A stretch of 38,420 bases of DNA from Clostridia bacterium (GTDB taxonomy: Bacteria > Bacillota > Clostridia > RUG12999): NCBI GenBank assembly GCA_022801925.1, contig JAAWTG010000025.1:1-38420 (forward strand). Reading direction: 5' to 3'. Of this stretch, positions 1 through 7,969 are shown one piece after another. Numbering within the stretch: position 1 is the stretch's first letter; the number at the start of each line of letters is the position of its first letter. A program made the translations under genes and the position numbers. Below the pieces are notes generated by a model. The model was not told where the DNA came from. It did not search any database and saw nothing but the letters and a program-made list of their open reading frames with translations.

Positions 1-18
1 CAAAAGGTATACCTTTTG
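1..18. repeat. perfect 18-bp palindrome at the left edge
   Basis: CAAAAGGTATACCTTTTG is a perfect inverted repeat with no loop. It could be the end of a terminator of a gene outside the window or a dimeric operator. The context to the left is missing, so no function is assigned. Confidence 0.5.
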
Positions 19-76
19 CAAAACACCACTTTTTGTCTGTTTTTCGGCAAAAAATATGTGATTCACAAAAAACATG

Positions 77-105
77 TGGACATTTCTGTAAAAATATGTT
101 ATACT
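77..105 (+). promoter_or_regulatory. sigma-A type promoter, TGGACA-17-TATACT
   Basis: The -35 is TGGACA at 77-82 and the -10 is TATACT at 100-105, with a 17-bp spacer. A TG one base upstream of the -10 (97-98) makes it an extended -10. The predicted start is near 112. No open frame with a ribosome site follows before the terminator at 164-193. Confidence 0.5.
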
Positions 106-111
106 GTAAAT

Positions 112-193
112 TAAGAATTTTTTATAATATGTATAAAATTCTTTTATTGCAAAAAGTATAAATTCCTGTAACAAATTCTTACAGGATTTTTTT
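112..193 (+). ncRNA. candidate small non-coding RNA (about 80 nt)
   Basis: This stretch lies between a promoter-like sequence (77-105) and an intrinsic terminator (164-193). Its 5' half carries an AT-rich inverted repeat with arms AAGAATTTT and AAAATTCTT. The only short frames have no ribosome binding site. The hpr-like gene downstream has its own promoter at 318-346, so this unit looks separate. The call is an inference from promoter plus terminator. It could also be a leader left from a lost gene. Confidence 0.33.
164..193 (+). terminator. intrinsic terminator
   Basis: The arms TCCTGTAA and TTACAGGA enclose a 7-nt loop and are followed directly by seven T residues. This is a compact rho-independent terminator on the plus strand. 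Confidence 0.7.
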
Positions 194-317
194 ATCCACT
201 GTTTTCATTATAACAGAACTCCCGCTTCACCACCATACCAATTCCCGCCAATAAATTTTTTTGTTCATTTTGACGAATCTTGTCCACAAATTTTTTCGTC
301 TTTGACACATATATTAT

Positions 318-346
318 TTGACTTGTTACGCATATTATATTATAAT
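318..346 (+). promoter_or_regulatory. strong sigma-A promoter for the HPr-like gene
   Basis: TTGACT at 318-323 and TATAAT at 341-346 are separated by 17 bp. The promoter lies about 60 bp upstream of the start codon at 408. A further TTGACA at 302-307 has no well-placed -10. Confidence 0.7.
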
Positions 347-407
347 AGGGGTGGATGGGTTTTGGATAGCCTTTCCAAATACCAAAAATGAATAGGAGTG
401 ATTGTCC

Positions 408-635
408 ATGAAAACTGTAACCATTATGCTTTCTTCCATTGATGACGTAAAAAACTTTGTAAACCTCGTCAGCAAATGTGATTTTGACGTGGACTTGGTG
501 TCAGGAAGATATGTTGTGGATGCGAAATCCATCATGGGTATCTTCAGTTTAGACCTCAGCAAAGCCATTGAAATGCAAATTCATAGTGATGATTGTGATG
601 CATTTATGGAAGAACTAAAACCATATCTGCAATAA
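408..635 (+). CDS. HPr-family protein lacking the phosphorylated histidine (Crh-like)
   Basis: This 75-residue protein has the HPr fold signature around KSIMGIFSL (residues 40-48), matching the region around regulatory Ser46 of HPr. The serine is present as Ser41. The segment that holds the active-site His15 in true HPr (normally GIHARPA) reads SSIDDVKN here, so the PTS phosphate-carrier histidine is missing. It therefore cannot act as a normal PTS phosphocarrier. A Crh-like regulatory role, phosphorylated on serine by HPr kinase and partnering CcpA, is possible but inferred. The ATG at 408 is preferred over a TTG at 402 because AGGAG at 394-398 is 9 bp away. It is transcribed alone from its own promoter. 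Confidence 0.82.
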   Translation: MKTVTIMLSSIDDVKNFVNLVSKCDFDVDLVSGRYVVDAKSIMGIFSLDLSKAIEMQIHSDDCDAFMEELKPYLQ

Positions 636-679
636 TCACTATGGACGAATTTTGTTCTGACAAAAATCACGATATACTG

Positions 680-724
680 CAGAAAGGCATATTTATGTTC
701 CTTCTGGTATGTCGTGTTTTTTTG
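680..724 (+). terminator. weak hairpin with T-run after the HPr-like gene
   Basis: An imperfect stem (arms at 680-691 and 694-706) is followed by a short spacer and a T-run at 717-723. The T-run is not directly after the stem, so termination would be leaky. No separate promoter for the next gene is obvious. Confidence 0.28.
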
Positions 725-825
725 TATGCAGGCATAAAAAAATCAAATCATCTTGAGCGGAATCCGGCGGGCTTTCACGAGTGCCGCCGCACTCTGCTGT
801 TACATAAAAAAGGAAGTGTGTTCCA

Positions 826-1326
826 TTGCCCTTTAACATCGTATTATATCAGCCGGAAATTCCACAAAACACCGGTAACATTGCACGCACCTGCGCGGTG
901 ACAGGCGCACGGCTGCACATCATCAAGCCCATGGGGTTTTCTGTTGACGACCGCTATCTGCGCCGCGCGGGACTGGACTATTGGGACAAGCTGGACTTAA
1001 CCTACTACGAAAGCTTGGACGATTTTTTCGCCAAAACGGACGGTGCGCGGCTCTATTTTTCCACCACCAAAGCGCAACAAAACTATTGTGATGTGCCATT
1101 TGGAGACGGTGATTTTATCATGTTCGGACGGGAAAGCGCTGGGATTCCCGATGAGGTACTCCGGCAAAATCTTTCCCACTGTATCCGCATTCCCATGCGC
1201 GACACTTTGCGGTCTTTGAATCTATCCAACTCTGTCGCTATTGTGCTTTACGAAGCGATGCGACAAACGGAATTTCAGGATTTGCTTGAAATTTCCCCCT
1301 ATTTTCCATCAGAAAGGCAGGTCTAA
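826..1326 (+). CDS. trmL: tRNA (cytidine(34)-2'-O)-methyltransferase, SPOUT family
   Basis: This 166-residue single-domain SpoU/TrmL protein has the usual length for the family. Motif 1 (PEIPQNTGNIARTC) is at residues 10-23, motif 2 (FGRESAGIP) at 100-108 and motif 3 (RSLNLSNSVAIV) at 129-140. These build the trefoil-knot S-adenosylmethionine site. TrmL methylates the wobble ribose of leucine tRNAs. The start is TTG at 826, chosen because AGGAAG at 811-816 is 9 bp upstream and translation from there gives the canonical N-terminus. It is followed after 3 bp by the sulfatase gene, so the two are probably co-transcribed. Confidence 0.92.
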   Translation: MPFNIVLYQPEIPQNTGNIARTCAVTGARLHIIKPMGFSVDDRYLRRAGLDYWDKLDLTYYESLDDFFAKTDGARLYFSTTKAQQNYCDVPFGDGDFIMFGRESAGIPDEVLRQNLSHCIRIPMRDTLRSLNLSNSVAIVLYEAMRQTEFQDLLEISPYFPSERQV

Positions 1327-1329
1327 ATA

Positions 1330-2829
1330 ATGAAACAACATCCTAATTTGTTATTTGTGATTGCGGACCAGTTCCGCCGCTATTCCATGGGCTTCTGGTC
1401 AGACCCGACATTCCGCCCTCATCTGACAACAGAACCGGACCCTGTTCACACACCCCATTTTGACGCATTTGCACGGCAAAGCGTAGTACTCAGCCGCGCC
1501 ATATCGAACTATCCTGTCTGCAGTCCGTTCCGCGCCATGCTGTTTTCCGGTCAGTTTCCGGAGGAAAACGGCGTGTGGCACAACTGCGCGCCACACAGAG
1601 ATTATGAACTGCGCGGTGACATTCCCACCTTCCCCAGCGTGCTGCATGACTGCGGATATCATACCGGCTACATAGGAAAATGGCATTTGGAATGTCCCAG
1701 ACCGGATTTCGACCCGGAAGGAAACTATATTGCAGATAATCCTAATTATGACGGCCCCAGACGGTTTCCAGACGGTTCCATGCCGGACAATATCAACTGC
1801 TGGAATACGCTGATTCCAAAGGGACGGCAGAGAAATATTGATTTTTTGCACGCCTATAACACATGGGATGTGTTCCGCGGAAACGCAGAAATGAACCCAC
1901 TCAGAAAACCGGTATATTGGGACAATGACTGCCGCCGCTATAGTTCGCCGGACGGTCAGTGGTCGCCGGAATATGAGACGGATTTGGCAATTTCCTATTT
2001 GGAAAACAAAGATGGAATGCGTCCGCAGGACGACCCATTCGCGCTATTCGTCTGCTACAATCCGCCACATCTTCCCTATGAAAGCCGCGAGGATACAGAC
2101 TACGACATGTATGACAATTATTATAGCGAGCAGGCGCAGCCAGATGTGCAAAAACTGATAGCCCGTGACAATGTGACGTTGGAAGGCGAAGAATATGAAC
2201 GGCACGCCCGCGTCCATTTTTCACATGTCAGCGGCATTGACCGTCAATTTGGGCGGCTGCTGGAAACTTTGGATCAGCAACAGCTGGCGGAGGACACCAT
2301 TGTGATTTTCTGCTCCGACCACGGCGAAATGATGGGCAGCCACGGTTTGATGTCCAAAAACGTTTTATATGAAGAAGCCATGGCAATTCCCTTCCTGATT
2401 CGCTGCCCCGGTCTGACTCCTAAGGTAGATGACTTGCTGCTCAGCGGCGTGGATATTATGCCGACCACTCTGTCACTGATGGGGCTGGCCGACCATATTC
2501 CGTCAGGATTGCAGGGCACGGACTATGCAGCGGCATTTTCTTCGGACGTGCCGCGTCCCCAGTCCGCACTGTTTGTCCAGATGGATACCAAAGGACTGCA
2601 AACAGAGCATTATACGTTCTCCATATCAGACGGCGGCGCAGTATTTACCAAACCTGCGTTATATGACAATTTTGCTGACCCTTATCAAATGCACAATTTG
2701 TCGTTTGACGCTATTCCGCCGGAGGATTTGCTCTTTTTGCGCAAACAATTGGGTTACTGGCTGAAACAATCCAACGACCCCTGGTGGCAGCAGCGAAAAT
2801 ATGCAGATTTTATTGTGTATCCTGATTAG
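1330..2829 (+). CDS. sulfatase (arylsulfatase / choline-sulfatase type, Cys-type active site)
   Basis: This 499-residue protein belongs to the alkaline-phosphatase-like sulfatase superfamily. Residues 6-20 hold the first metal-binding strand (NLLFVIADQ). The formylglycine motif C-x-P-x-R is CSPFR at residues 64-68, so it is a Cys-type enzyme needing maturation of Cys64. The second metal site is seen in CSDHGEMMGSHGL. No signal peptide is visible, so it probably acts in the cytoplasm on an imported sulfate ester; the substrate is unknown. In anaerobes the maturase is usually a radical-SAM anSME, and none is encoded in this window. It lies 3 bp after trmL. A related phosphonate monoester hydrolase activity cannot be excluded. 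Confidence 0.88.
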   Translation: MKQHPNLLFVIADQFRRYSMGFWSDPTFRPHLTTEPDPVHTPHFDAFARQSVVLSRAISNYPVCSPFRAMLFSGQFPEENGVWHNCAPHRDYELRGDIPTFPSVLHDCGYHTGYIGKWHLECPRPDFDPEGNYIADNPNYDGPRRFPDGSMPDNINCWNTLIPKGRQRNIDFLHAYNTWDVFRGNAEMNPLRKPVYWDNDCRRYSSPDGQWSPEYETDLAISYLENKDGMRPQDDPFALFVCYNPPHLPYESREDTDYDMYDNYYSEQAQPDVQKLIARDNVTLEGEEYERHARVHFSHVSGIDRQFGRLLETLDQQQLAEDTIVIFCSDHGEMMGSHGLMSKNVLYEEAMAIPFLIRCPGLTPKVDDLLLSGVDIMPTTLSLMGLADHIPSGLQGTDYAAAFSSDVPRPQSALFVQMDTKGLQTEHYTFSISDGGAVFTKPALYDNFADPYQMHNLSFDAIPPEDLLFLRKQLGYWLKQSNDPWWQQRKYADFIVYPD

Positions 2830-2898
2830 GCAAATGCGGCGGGCGGAACTTCCGCGCTTGCAGTATACTTACTTCATCTTACATAAAGGAGATTTCCT

Positions 2899-5133
2899 AT
2901 GAAACGTTTTTCTATTTTTCTTGCTGCCGCGCTGCTGACGTGTTCCATAACCACGATGGCAGCCAAACCAACGCCCACACCCAAACAAACGCCAACGCCG
3001 ACTGCCACTGTGACGGCGGAACCAACGAAATCGCCTCTGCCAACAGCGGCGCCGGAAAAAATCGTGAAAAGCGAATTTCAGCGTGACACCTACACCATCT
3101 ATGGCAGCATGGTTTTGGACAACGATTCGGCGAAAACCAACCGGCACATATTAAATTTTGATATTCCCGCTGATAAACTCGTGGTCTTGTCTTTTTTAAC
3201 GCATGAACAGGAGGACACTACCTACAGCACGCTAAACAGCGCTTATTCCGTTTTGGATTTAGACTTGGTGGAAACGACAACTGGCTCTGTCTGTGCCGTG
3301 TGGGCGGGCGGATATTCCCAGCCCAGCCGTATGCGCTATTTTAAAACCACGGCAGCGCAAAACGGGCGGTTTTCCGTTTCTGTTGGCGTTCAAAAACAGG
3401 ATGCAGAGCGGTCGGTAGACCCTTTCCGTTGGGATTATGTCGTCAGCGTCAAGATTTTGGACGCGGCAACGTTTGAGCCGCTGGACGCGCAGGGAACGGT
3501 CTCCGGCGACCGCAACTTTTTCCTTTCCTCCGGTCCGGAAGCTATTTCCGATTCCGCGCTTTATACCTACGATACCCGTCAATATTTATGCCGTGCGCCC
3601 ATTAACGGTAACGCCAATGTCTATTGGTCGCACATGAATGCGACCGGTCGCGACCTCTATTTCGGCGTACTGCTGCAAAACAAGGAGTCCGAACCGCTGG
3701 AAATCACTGTGCATTCGGACAACCACCAGACGGTACGCAGTGCGGATGACGCTTATGGACAAATGTATCTGGATATTTTCGCCAAGAAAAATGATTTGAC
3801 CGCCGGTTGGGCGGGCGGCGCAGGCAAACGCGAAACGCCGCTTGTTTTGCAGCCCGGCGAATCCGCTTGGCTCACCAACTACGCCATCAGCCCCGCACTG
3901 ACAGGAGAAACCACCGGTATCATCTCTCTGTCCGTGAATGGTGGCGAATATACCGGACGAAATTTGATTTGCACAACCTATGCCTATGCGGCGGCAGAAT
4001 ATACCGATTATATCCCTGCCAACACTGCCGACTGGGAACTGGAAGCGCAGCCGAACGGCACTTCTATGCGCGGCAGCGGTAACGGCGCTATCCTCAACTT
4101 GACCGGCAGCGCAAAACAGCTGCCGTTTGAAACCGTTTTAACCGGCGAAAACATGATAAACGATGGTGAAAAAATTGATTTGACGAGACTGGAAAACAAT
4201 CAATATTTCGCTTCGGACAACAAAACCAACCTGCACCGCATTGCATGTGACGAGGAGGAAAACCTACCCGCGCTGACCGCAGAAGAACAGCTTTACTACG
4301 ATACCTATAACTGCAATTTCGGTACCATTTACAAAATTGATACCAAAATGCTGCAAGCGTCCTATCATTTGCAAGACGGCAAAAAAGTCGTAGGGCGCAT
4401 CAAATTTTCCGCCCGTACCACGCCCGCTATTGCGGAGCAGCGCGCGGTCGGTACAAACGCCGCCGGTATCAACATGGTCGTTTGGCGCACCAAAGACGGT
4501 CAGCTTGATTTCACCAATGCCTCCACCATTTCTCTTTCCAGAAACAAAGGCATTGACCCTGAGGCGGATAACGAACATTTCTATCCGCAGCAAAACCTAC
4601 AAAACGCCATACTCTCCCGCGGCGAAGAAGGCGTTTACTGGGAATTTGACCAAAATGTGCCGTTCTACGACGACGCGGACTATTCCTATTATTTTGTTGC
4701 CAGCGGCATGAGCAACCTGCCGTTTGAACTGTCGTTCACTTACGAGGACATTGACTATGACCCGCAGCCCATGGCAGTTTATATTGACGATAAATCTGTC
4801 TCCTTCCCTGATGTGCGTCCGCAGCTGATCGGCGATTATACCATGGTACCGCTGCGCGGCGTGTTTGAAAACCTCGGCGCTTCGTTAGACTATAATGACG
4901 GCGTGGTTTCCGTTTTTCTGCCGGACCGTATCATGACCATCAGCATTGGCGATACGCATTTAATGAGTTATGATACCGCCAACAAACAGATTGCGGAGCA
5001 CTGGATTAACACGCCGCCCATACTGCGCGACGACCGCACGCTGGTGCCGCTGCGCGCATTCAGCGAACTCATGGGGCTGCGCGTGGTTTGGGCGCACAAT
5101 GTCCAGCAAATTTTTATGTATCACGACGAATAA
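2899..5133 (+). CDS. secreted protein with C-terminal copper-amine-oxidase-like stalk domain
   Basis: This 744-residue protein starts with a short basic, hydrophobic signal peptide (about residues 1-21, ending near MAA). A Pro/Thr-rich low-complexity linker follows (about 24-52) and looks extended, possibly a wall-spanning or glycosylated segment. The large central part (about 55-620) is not recognised. Residues about 625-744 form the stalk domain often called copper amine oxidase N-terminal domain, with two repeated halves carrying TMVPLRGVFENLG and TLVPLRAFSELMG. In Firmicutes this domain is common on secreted proteins and does not mean amine oxidase activity. AAAGGAG lies just before the start. 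It probably functions at or outside the cell surface. Confidence 0.82.
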   Translation: MKRFSIFLAAALLTCSITTMAAKPTPTPKQTPTPTATVTAEPTKSPLPTAAPEKIVKSEFQRDTYTIYGSMVLDNDSAKTNRHILNFDIPADKLVVLSFLTHEQEDTTYSTLNSAYSVLDLDLVETTTGSVCAVWAGGYSQPSRMRYFKTTAAQNGRFSVSVGVQKQDAERSVDPFRWDYVVSVKILDAATFEPLDAQGTVSGDRNFFLSSGPEAISDSALYTYDTRQYLCRAPINGNANVYWSHMNATGRDLYFGVLLQNKESEPLEITVHSDNHQTVRSADDAYGQMYLDIFAKKNDLTAGWAGGAGKRETPLVLQPGESAWLTNYAISPALTGETTGIISLSVNGGEYTGRNLICTTYAYAAAEYTDYIPANTADWELEAQPNGTSMRGSGNGAILNLTGSAKQLPFETVLTGENMINDGEKIDLTRLENNQYFASDNKTNLHRIACDEEENLPALTAEEQLYYDTYNCNFGTIYKIDTKMLQASYHLQDGKKVVGRIKFSARTTPAIAEQRAVGTNAAGINMVVWRTKDGQLDFTNASTISLSRNKGIDPEADNEHFYPQQNLQNAILSRGEEGVYWEFDQNVPFYDDADYSYYFVASGMSNLPFELSFTYEDIDYDPQPMAVYIDDKSVSFPDVRPQLIGDYTMVPLRGVFENLGASLDYNDGVVSVFLPDRIMTISIGDTHLMSYDTANKQIAEHWINTPPILRDDRTLVPLRAFSELMGLRVVWAHNVQQIFMYHDE

Positions 5134-5216
5134 GCACAGGAAAGCCAAAACGGACGGAGCACCTTTTCGTCCGCTTACATAGCACAAATATTCTTTCACA
5201 GGGGGGCTGTCATTCC

Positions 5217-5699
5217 ATGGCAAAGGCAAATATCAAAACGAATGCCATGCGCATTTTAGAAAAAGCAAATATTCCATTTCAGGCGCATACCTATGACCAC
5301 GGCGACAGCGCCATTGACGGCGTGAGCGTGGCGCATAAACTGGGGCAGGATGAAAAACAGGTGTTTAAAACATTGGTGACGCAGGGCGCCAGCCATAATT
5401 ACTATGTGTTTGTCATTCCGGTTGCCAAAGAACTTGCACTCAAAGCCGCGGCGCGGGCGGTGGGCGAAAAATCCGTGGAAATGATTCCTGTCAAATCCAT
5501 CAATCAGGTAACGGGATATATCCGCGGCGGCTGCTCCCCCATTGGCATGAAAAAGCAATTCCCCACTGTTTTGGACGCTTCCGCGCTGACATGCAGCACC
5601 ATTATTTTCAGCGGCGGCAAAATCGGATTTCAAATTGAAATGGCGCCGCAGGCGTTGCTGGACTTGATTCATGCCACTACGGCGGATATCACGCAATAG
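5217..5699 (+). CDS. ybaK: YbaK/EbsC-type aminoacyl-tRNA deacylase (Cys-tRNA(Pro) deacylase)
   Basis: This 160-residue single-domain protein of the YbaK/ProX superfamily hydrolyses mischarged tRNAs in trans, typically Cys-tRNA(Pro). Family features are the early HTYDH segment, DEKQVFKTLV, the lysine in IPVAKELALKAAARAVG, and the glycine-rich end GYIRGGCSPIGMKKQFPT. The start at 5217 follows a GGGGGG ribosome site at 5201-5206 and gives the canonical N-terminus; an upstream extension of the frame has no support. The gene ends just before a bidirectional terminator. Confidence 0.9.
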   Translation: MAKANIKTNAMRILEKANIPFQAHTYDHGDSAIDGVSVAHKLGQDEKQVFKTLVTQGASHNYYVFVIPVAKELALKAAARAVGEKSVEMIPVKSINQVTGYIRGGCSPIGMKKQFPTVLDASALTCSTIIFSGGKIGFQIEMAPQALLDLIHATTADITQ

Positions 5700-5725
5700 C
5701 GTTCAAATACACATATTTTCTAGAT

Positions 5726-5764
5726 AAAGAAAACGGCAGTTCATCTTGGACTGCCGTTTTCTTT
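5726..5764. terminator. bidirectional intrinsic terminator between ybaK and the patatin gene
   Basis: Perfect 15-bp arms (AAAGAAAACGGCAGT and its complement) enclose a 9-nt loop. The A-rich left flank and T-rich right flank let it work on both strands. It separates the convergent genes ending at 5699 and 5769. Confidence 0.85.
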
Positions 5765-5768
5765 TATT

Positions 5769-7085
5769 TCAGACTGCCACAGGTGCGCTGCCGTTATACA
5801 GCCCTGCGCTGACAATATAATACGCTGCCAAAAATTCGTCCATCATGACGGAAGTTAGCGGCAAAAACGCCGCGTTTTTATGCGTTTGCAGTGTTTCCAA
5901 AATCAACTTTGCCAAATACATGGCGCGGACTTCTTTTTGAAAGAAAGTTGCGCTGTTTTTCAATGTTTTGACAACATTTTGTTCCTCTTTTGCCGCAAAC
6001 ACTGTGGGCGGCAGCGACAGCGTTTCGATTTTTTCCGCAACGCGCCGCCGGAATCTCTGTGCGGAGTAAATCGTTTCATTGGAAAGTCCAAACAACTCTC
6101 CTGCCGTTTCCATTGCCCCTAGTAGAAAAGATCCTTCGTCCTGCGCCGGACGACGGTATTTTTTCTCCAAGTGCCGCCGCAGGTTCTCCAGCACCAATTT
6201 ATCCACCGGCGCGGATGCGTCATATAGTCGCAGCAAACGGTCTAATTCCTGCTGAAATGCCGGCTGTTCCTGCATTTGCTGCTTTGCCGCGCCTTTCATA
6301 AACGCAAAAGCACAGCCGTCAAACGCACCATAGCTGCGCATACAATCCAGATATCCCAGACGGATATTGTGCGCGGCGGTATGTTTATCAAACACCAGCA
6401 TTGGCCCCAAATCCCAATAACAACGGATGTGCCGAAGATGTTCCGCCTGTTTCAGCGGCTCTTTATGCACCACGCCGGGCGCTTCCAGTTCCACAGCAAT
6501 GATACATTCCGCACCGCGCTCCAGCGCCATTTGAACCGGCAAATTGTCATAGTACCCGCCGTCAATATGCGCTTCTCCCTCAATTTTCTGCGGTTTGACT
6601 GCCGGATATACCGCGCTGCTGGCAAGCACATAGTCAATCAGTTCTCCCGCCGGAATCTGTTCTTTAAAATATTCCACAGGGCGGCGCTGCCCCAAATTCA
6701 CCGTCACTAGACCATATTCCACGGACGACCTTCGCACCGCAGACTCGTCTATATGCTGCCACAGCAAACGCCGCAGCGGCTGGTTATCGCTGCCGCCGCG
6801 CCGAAAGTAATCGACCAAAAACCGCTGCGCCGTCTGCATGATTTTTTTCTTTTGCGGTAGCGTATCGTCCACGTTCAAATCAAACACTTTGTTCGTTTCA
6901 ATCTCTTTCCAAAGCGACAGCGCGGCGTCAAATTTGTTTTGCGCCACCATGCAGCCGTTAATCGCGCCGACCGACGTTCCTGTGACAATATCAATGGGAA
7001 TCTCCATTTCCAAAAGCCCCTGCCACACACCAATCTGATATGCACCGCGCGACCCGCCGCCGCCTAGCACTAATGCATTTTTCAC
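5769..7085 (-). CDS. patatin-like phospholipase
   Basis: This 438-residue protein has a patatin domain in its first 200 or so residues. The oxyanion-hole loop is GGGGSRGAY (residues 8-16), the nucleophile elbow is GTSVG (Ser38) and the catalytic aspartate lies in DGGYYDNLP (Asp175). The family uses a Ser-Asp dyad to cleave acyl esters of phospholipids or related lipids. The C-terminal half (about 220-438) has no domain I recognise and makes the protein longer than minimal RssA-type patatins. No signal peptide is visible, so it is probably cytoplasmic or membrane-associated. Start is GTG at 7085. It lies downstream of hpf, separated by a terminator. Confidence 0.88.
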   Translation of the reverse strand: MKNALVLGGGGSRGAYQIGVWQGLLEMEIPIDIVTGTSVGAINGCMVAQNKFDAALSLWKEIETNKVFDLNVDDTLPQKKKIMQTAQRFLVDYFRRGGSDNQPLRRLLWQHIDESAVRRSSVEYGLVTVNLGQRRPVEYFKEQIPAGELIDYVLASSAVYPAVKPQKIEGEAHIDGGYYDNLPVQMALERGAECIIAVELEAPGVVHKEPLKQAEHLRHIRCYWDLGPMLVFDKHTAAHNIRLGYLDCMRSYGAFDGCAFAFMKGAAKQQMQEQPAFQQELDRLLRLYDASAPVDKLVLENLRRHLEKKYRRPAQDEGSFLLGAMETAGELFGLSNETIYSAQRFRRRVAEKIETLSLPPTVFAAKEEQNVVKTLKNSATFFQKEVRAMYLAKLILETLQTHKNAAFLPLTSVMMDEFLAAYYIVSAGLYNGSAPVAV

Positions 7086-7151
7086 CGCTTTGTCACCAAC
7101 CTTTCTTTATCAGGATATCTGTAGGTATAAAAATCTGCTCCTATGGAAAAC

Positions 7152-7181
7152 CGGCCCGACAGCCAAGCGACTGTCAGGCCG
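7152..7181 (-). terminator. terminator of the hpf transcript
   Basis: An 11-bp stem with one wobble or mismatch (CGGCCTGACAG read on the minus strand) has an 8-nt loop and is followed on the minus strand by GGTTTTCC. It lies 35 bp after the hpf stop. The U-tract is short, so some readthrough into the patatin gene is likely. Confidence 0.6.
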
Positions 7182-7216
7182 ATTCTATTCACATGCCATT
7201 TAGCACATCATTTCAC

Positions 7217-7747
7217 TTACTCTGTTTCAATCAATCCGTAATTACCATCTTTGCGCCGGTACACCACCGCCGGCTGCTCGGTATCCGCATGGATAAACAC
7301 AAAAAACATATGTCCCAGCAAATTCATCTGCAAAATTGCTTCCTCCACACTCATCGGTTTGATACCGATTCGTTTGCTGCGGACAATGTTAAATTCACTT
7401 TCCTCCGCCACGTCCTCACTGCCATCTTCCGCCGAAAAATCCATATCCCCTATATGCAGCCGTTTTTGCAGCTTGGTTTTCTGTTTGCGGATTTGACGTT
7501 CCAGCAGTTCGCATACCTCGTCAATTGCCGCAAACATATTATCTGCCGACTGCTCGGCACGGAAAATCATACCTTGACGATATATCGTGATTTCTGTGAT
7601 ATGGCGGTCTTTTCGGACAGAAAACACGACATTGACGTCGCCTTCTCCGCCAAAGAATTTGTTTGAGATTTTCGTGAGTTTTTGCTCCGTCCGTTCCTTC
7701 ATTGAGTCTTTGACTTCCACTTTTCTGCCTACAAATTTGATGTTCAT
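7217..7747 (-). CDS. hpf: long-form ribosome hibernation promoting factor
   Basis: This 176-residue protein is of the long HPF type found in Firmicutes. The N-terminal S30AE/RaiA-like domain (about residues 1-100; MNIKFVGRKVEVKDSMKE at the start) binds the 30S decoding region. A short charged linker follows. The C-terminal dimerisation domain (about 120-176) carries the conserved KRIGIKPMSVEEAILQMNLL segment and drives 70S-to-100S pairing in resting cells. A GAGGAGG site precedes the ATG. The upstream region carries three hairpins or palindromes (7765-7811), which suggests regulated expression. Confidence 0.94.
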   Translation of the reverse strand: MNIKFVGRKVEVKDSMKERTEQKLTKISNKFFGGEGDVNVVFSVRKDRHITEITIYRQGMIFRAEQSADNMFAAIDEVCELLERQIRKQKTKLQKRLHIGDMDFSAEDGSEDVAEESEFNIVRSKRIGIKPMSVEEAILQMNLLGHMFFVFIHADTEQPAVVYRRKDGNYGLIETE

Positions 7748-7764
7748 ACAAAAACCTCCTCTTA

Positions 7765-7811
7765 TGTCCGCTTGCGCCGGACACCTGTAATATTACAGAT
7801 ACTAGTATCTG
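7765..7811 (-). promoter_or_regulatory. cluster of palindromes in the hpf leader
   Basis: Three symmetric sequences lie side by side: a hairpin TGTCCG...CGGACA at 7765-7783, the palindrome CTGTAATATTACAG at 7785-7798, and CAGATACTAGTATCTG at 7796-7811, overlapping the second by 3 bp. They may be operators or alternative RNA folds. No clear -35/-10 pair was found here. Confidence 0.4.
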
Positions 7812-7868
7812 CATAAGTGGGGCTTCCCATACCCGACAAAAACCATTTTTTGCCGTTTGGGATGACCT

Positions 7869-7900
7869 TTCCCATCTGTCCGCCCTCAGGCAGATGGGAA
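7869..7900 (-). terminator. strong stem-loop after the fumarase gene
   Basis: Perfect 10-bp arms TTCCCATCTG and CAGATGGGAA enclose a 12-nt loop. It lies 70 bp beyond the fumarase stop on the minus strand. No T-run follows, so it may be an RNA-stabilising or attenuating hairpin rather than a simple terminator. Confidence 0.4.
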
Positions 7901-7969
7901 AAGCCGCCCTGACAGGAAATCTCCCACCGGCAGGATTTTGCACGCCGTTTCTGAAATCAAGCGTCCGAA

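Noticed and set aside
641..901. Open frame of 86 codons between the HPr-like gene and trmL
   Set aside because: It has no ribosome site or recognisable protein features and overlaps the trmL start in another frame.
7700..7969. Degenerate fumarase beta subunit downstream of the alpha gene
   Set aside because: Reading the minus-strand frames shows no beta-subunit motif, only palindromes and stop codons.
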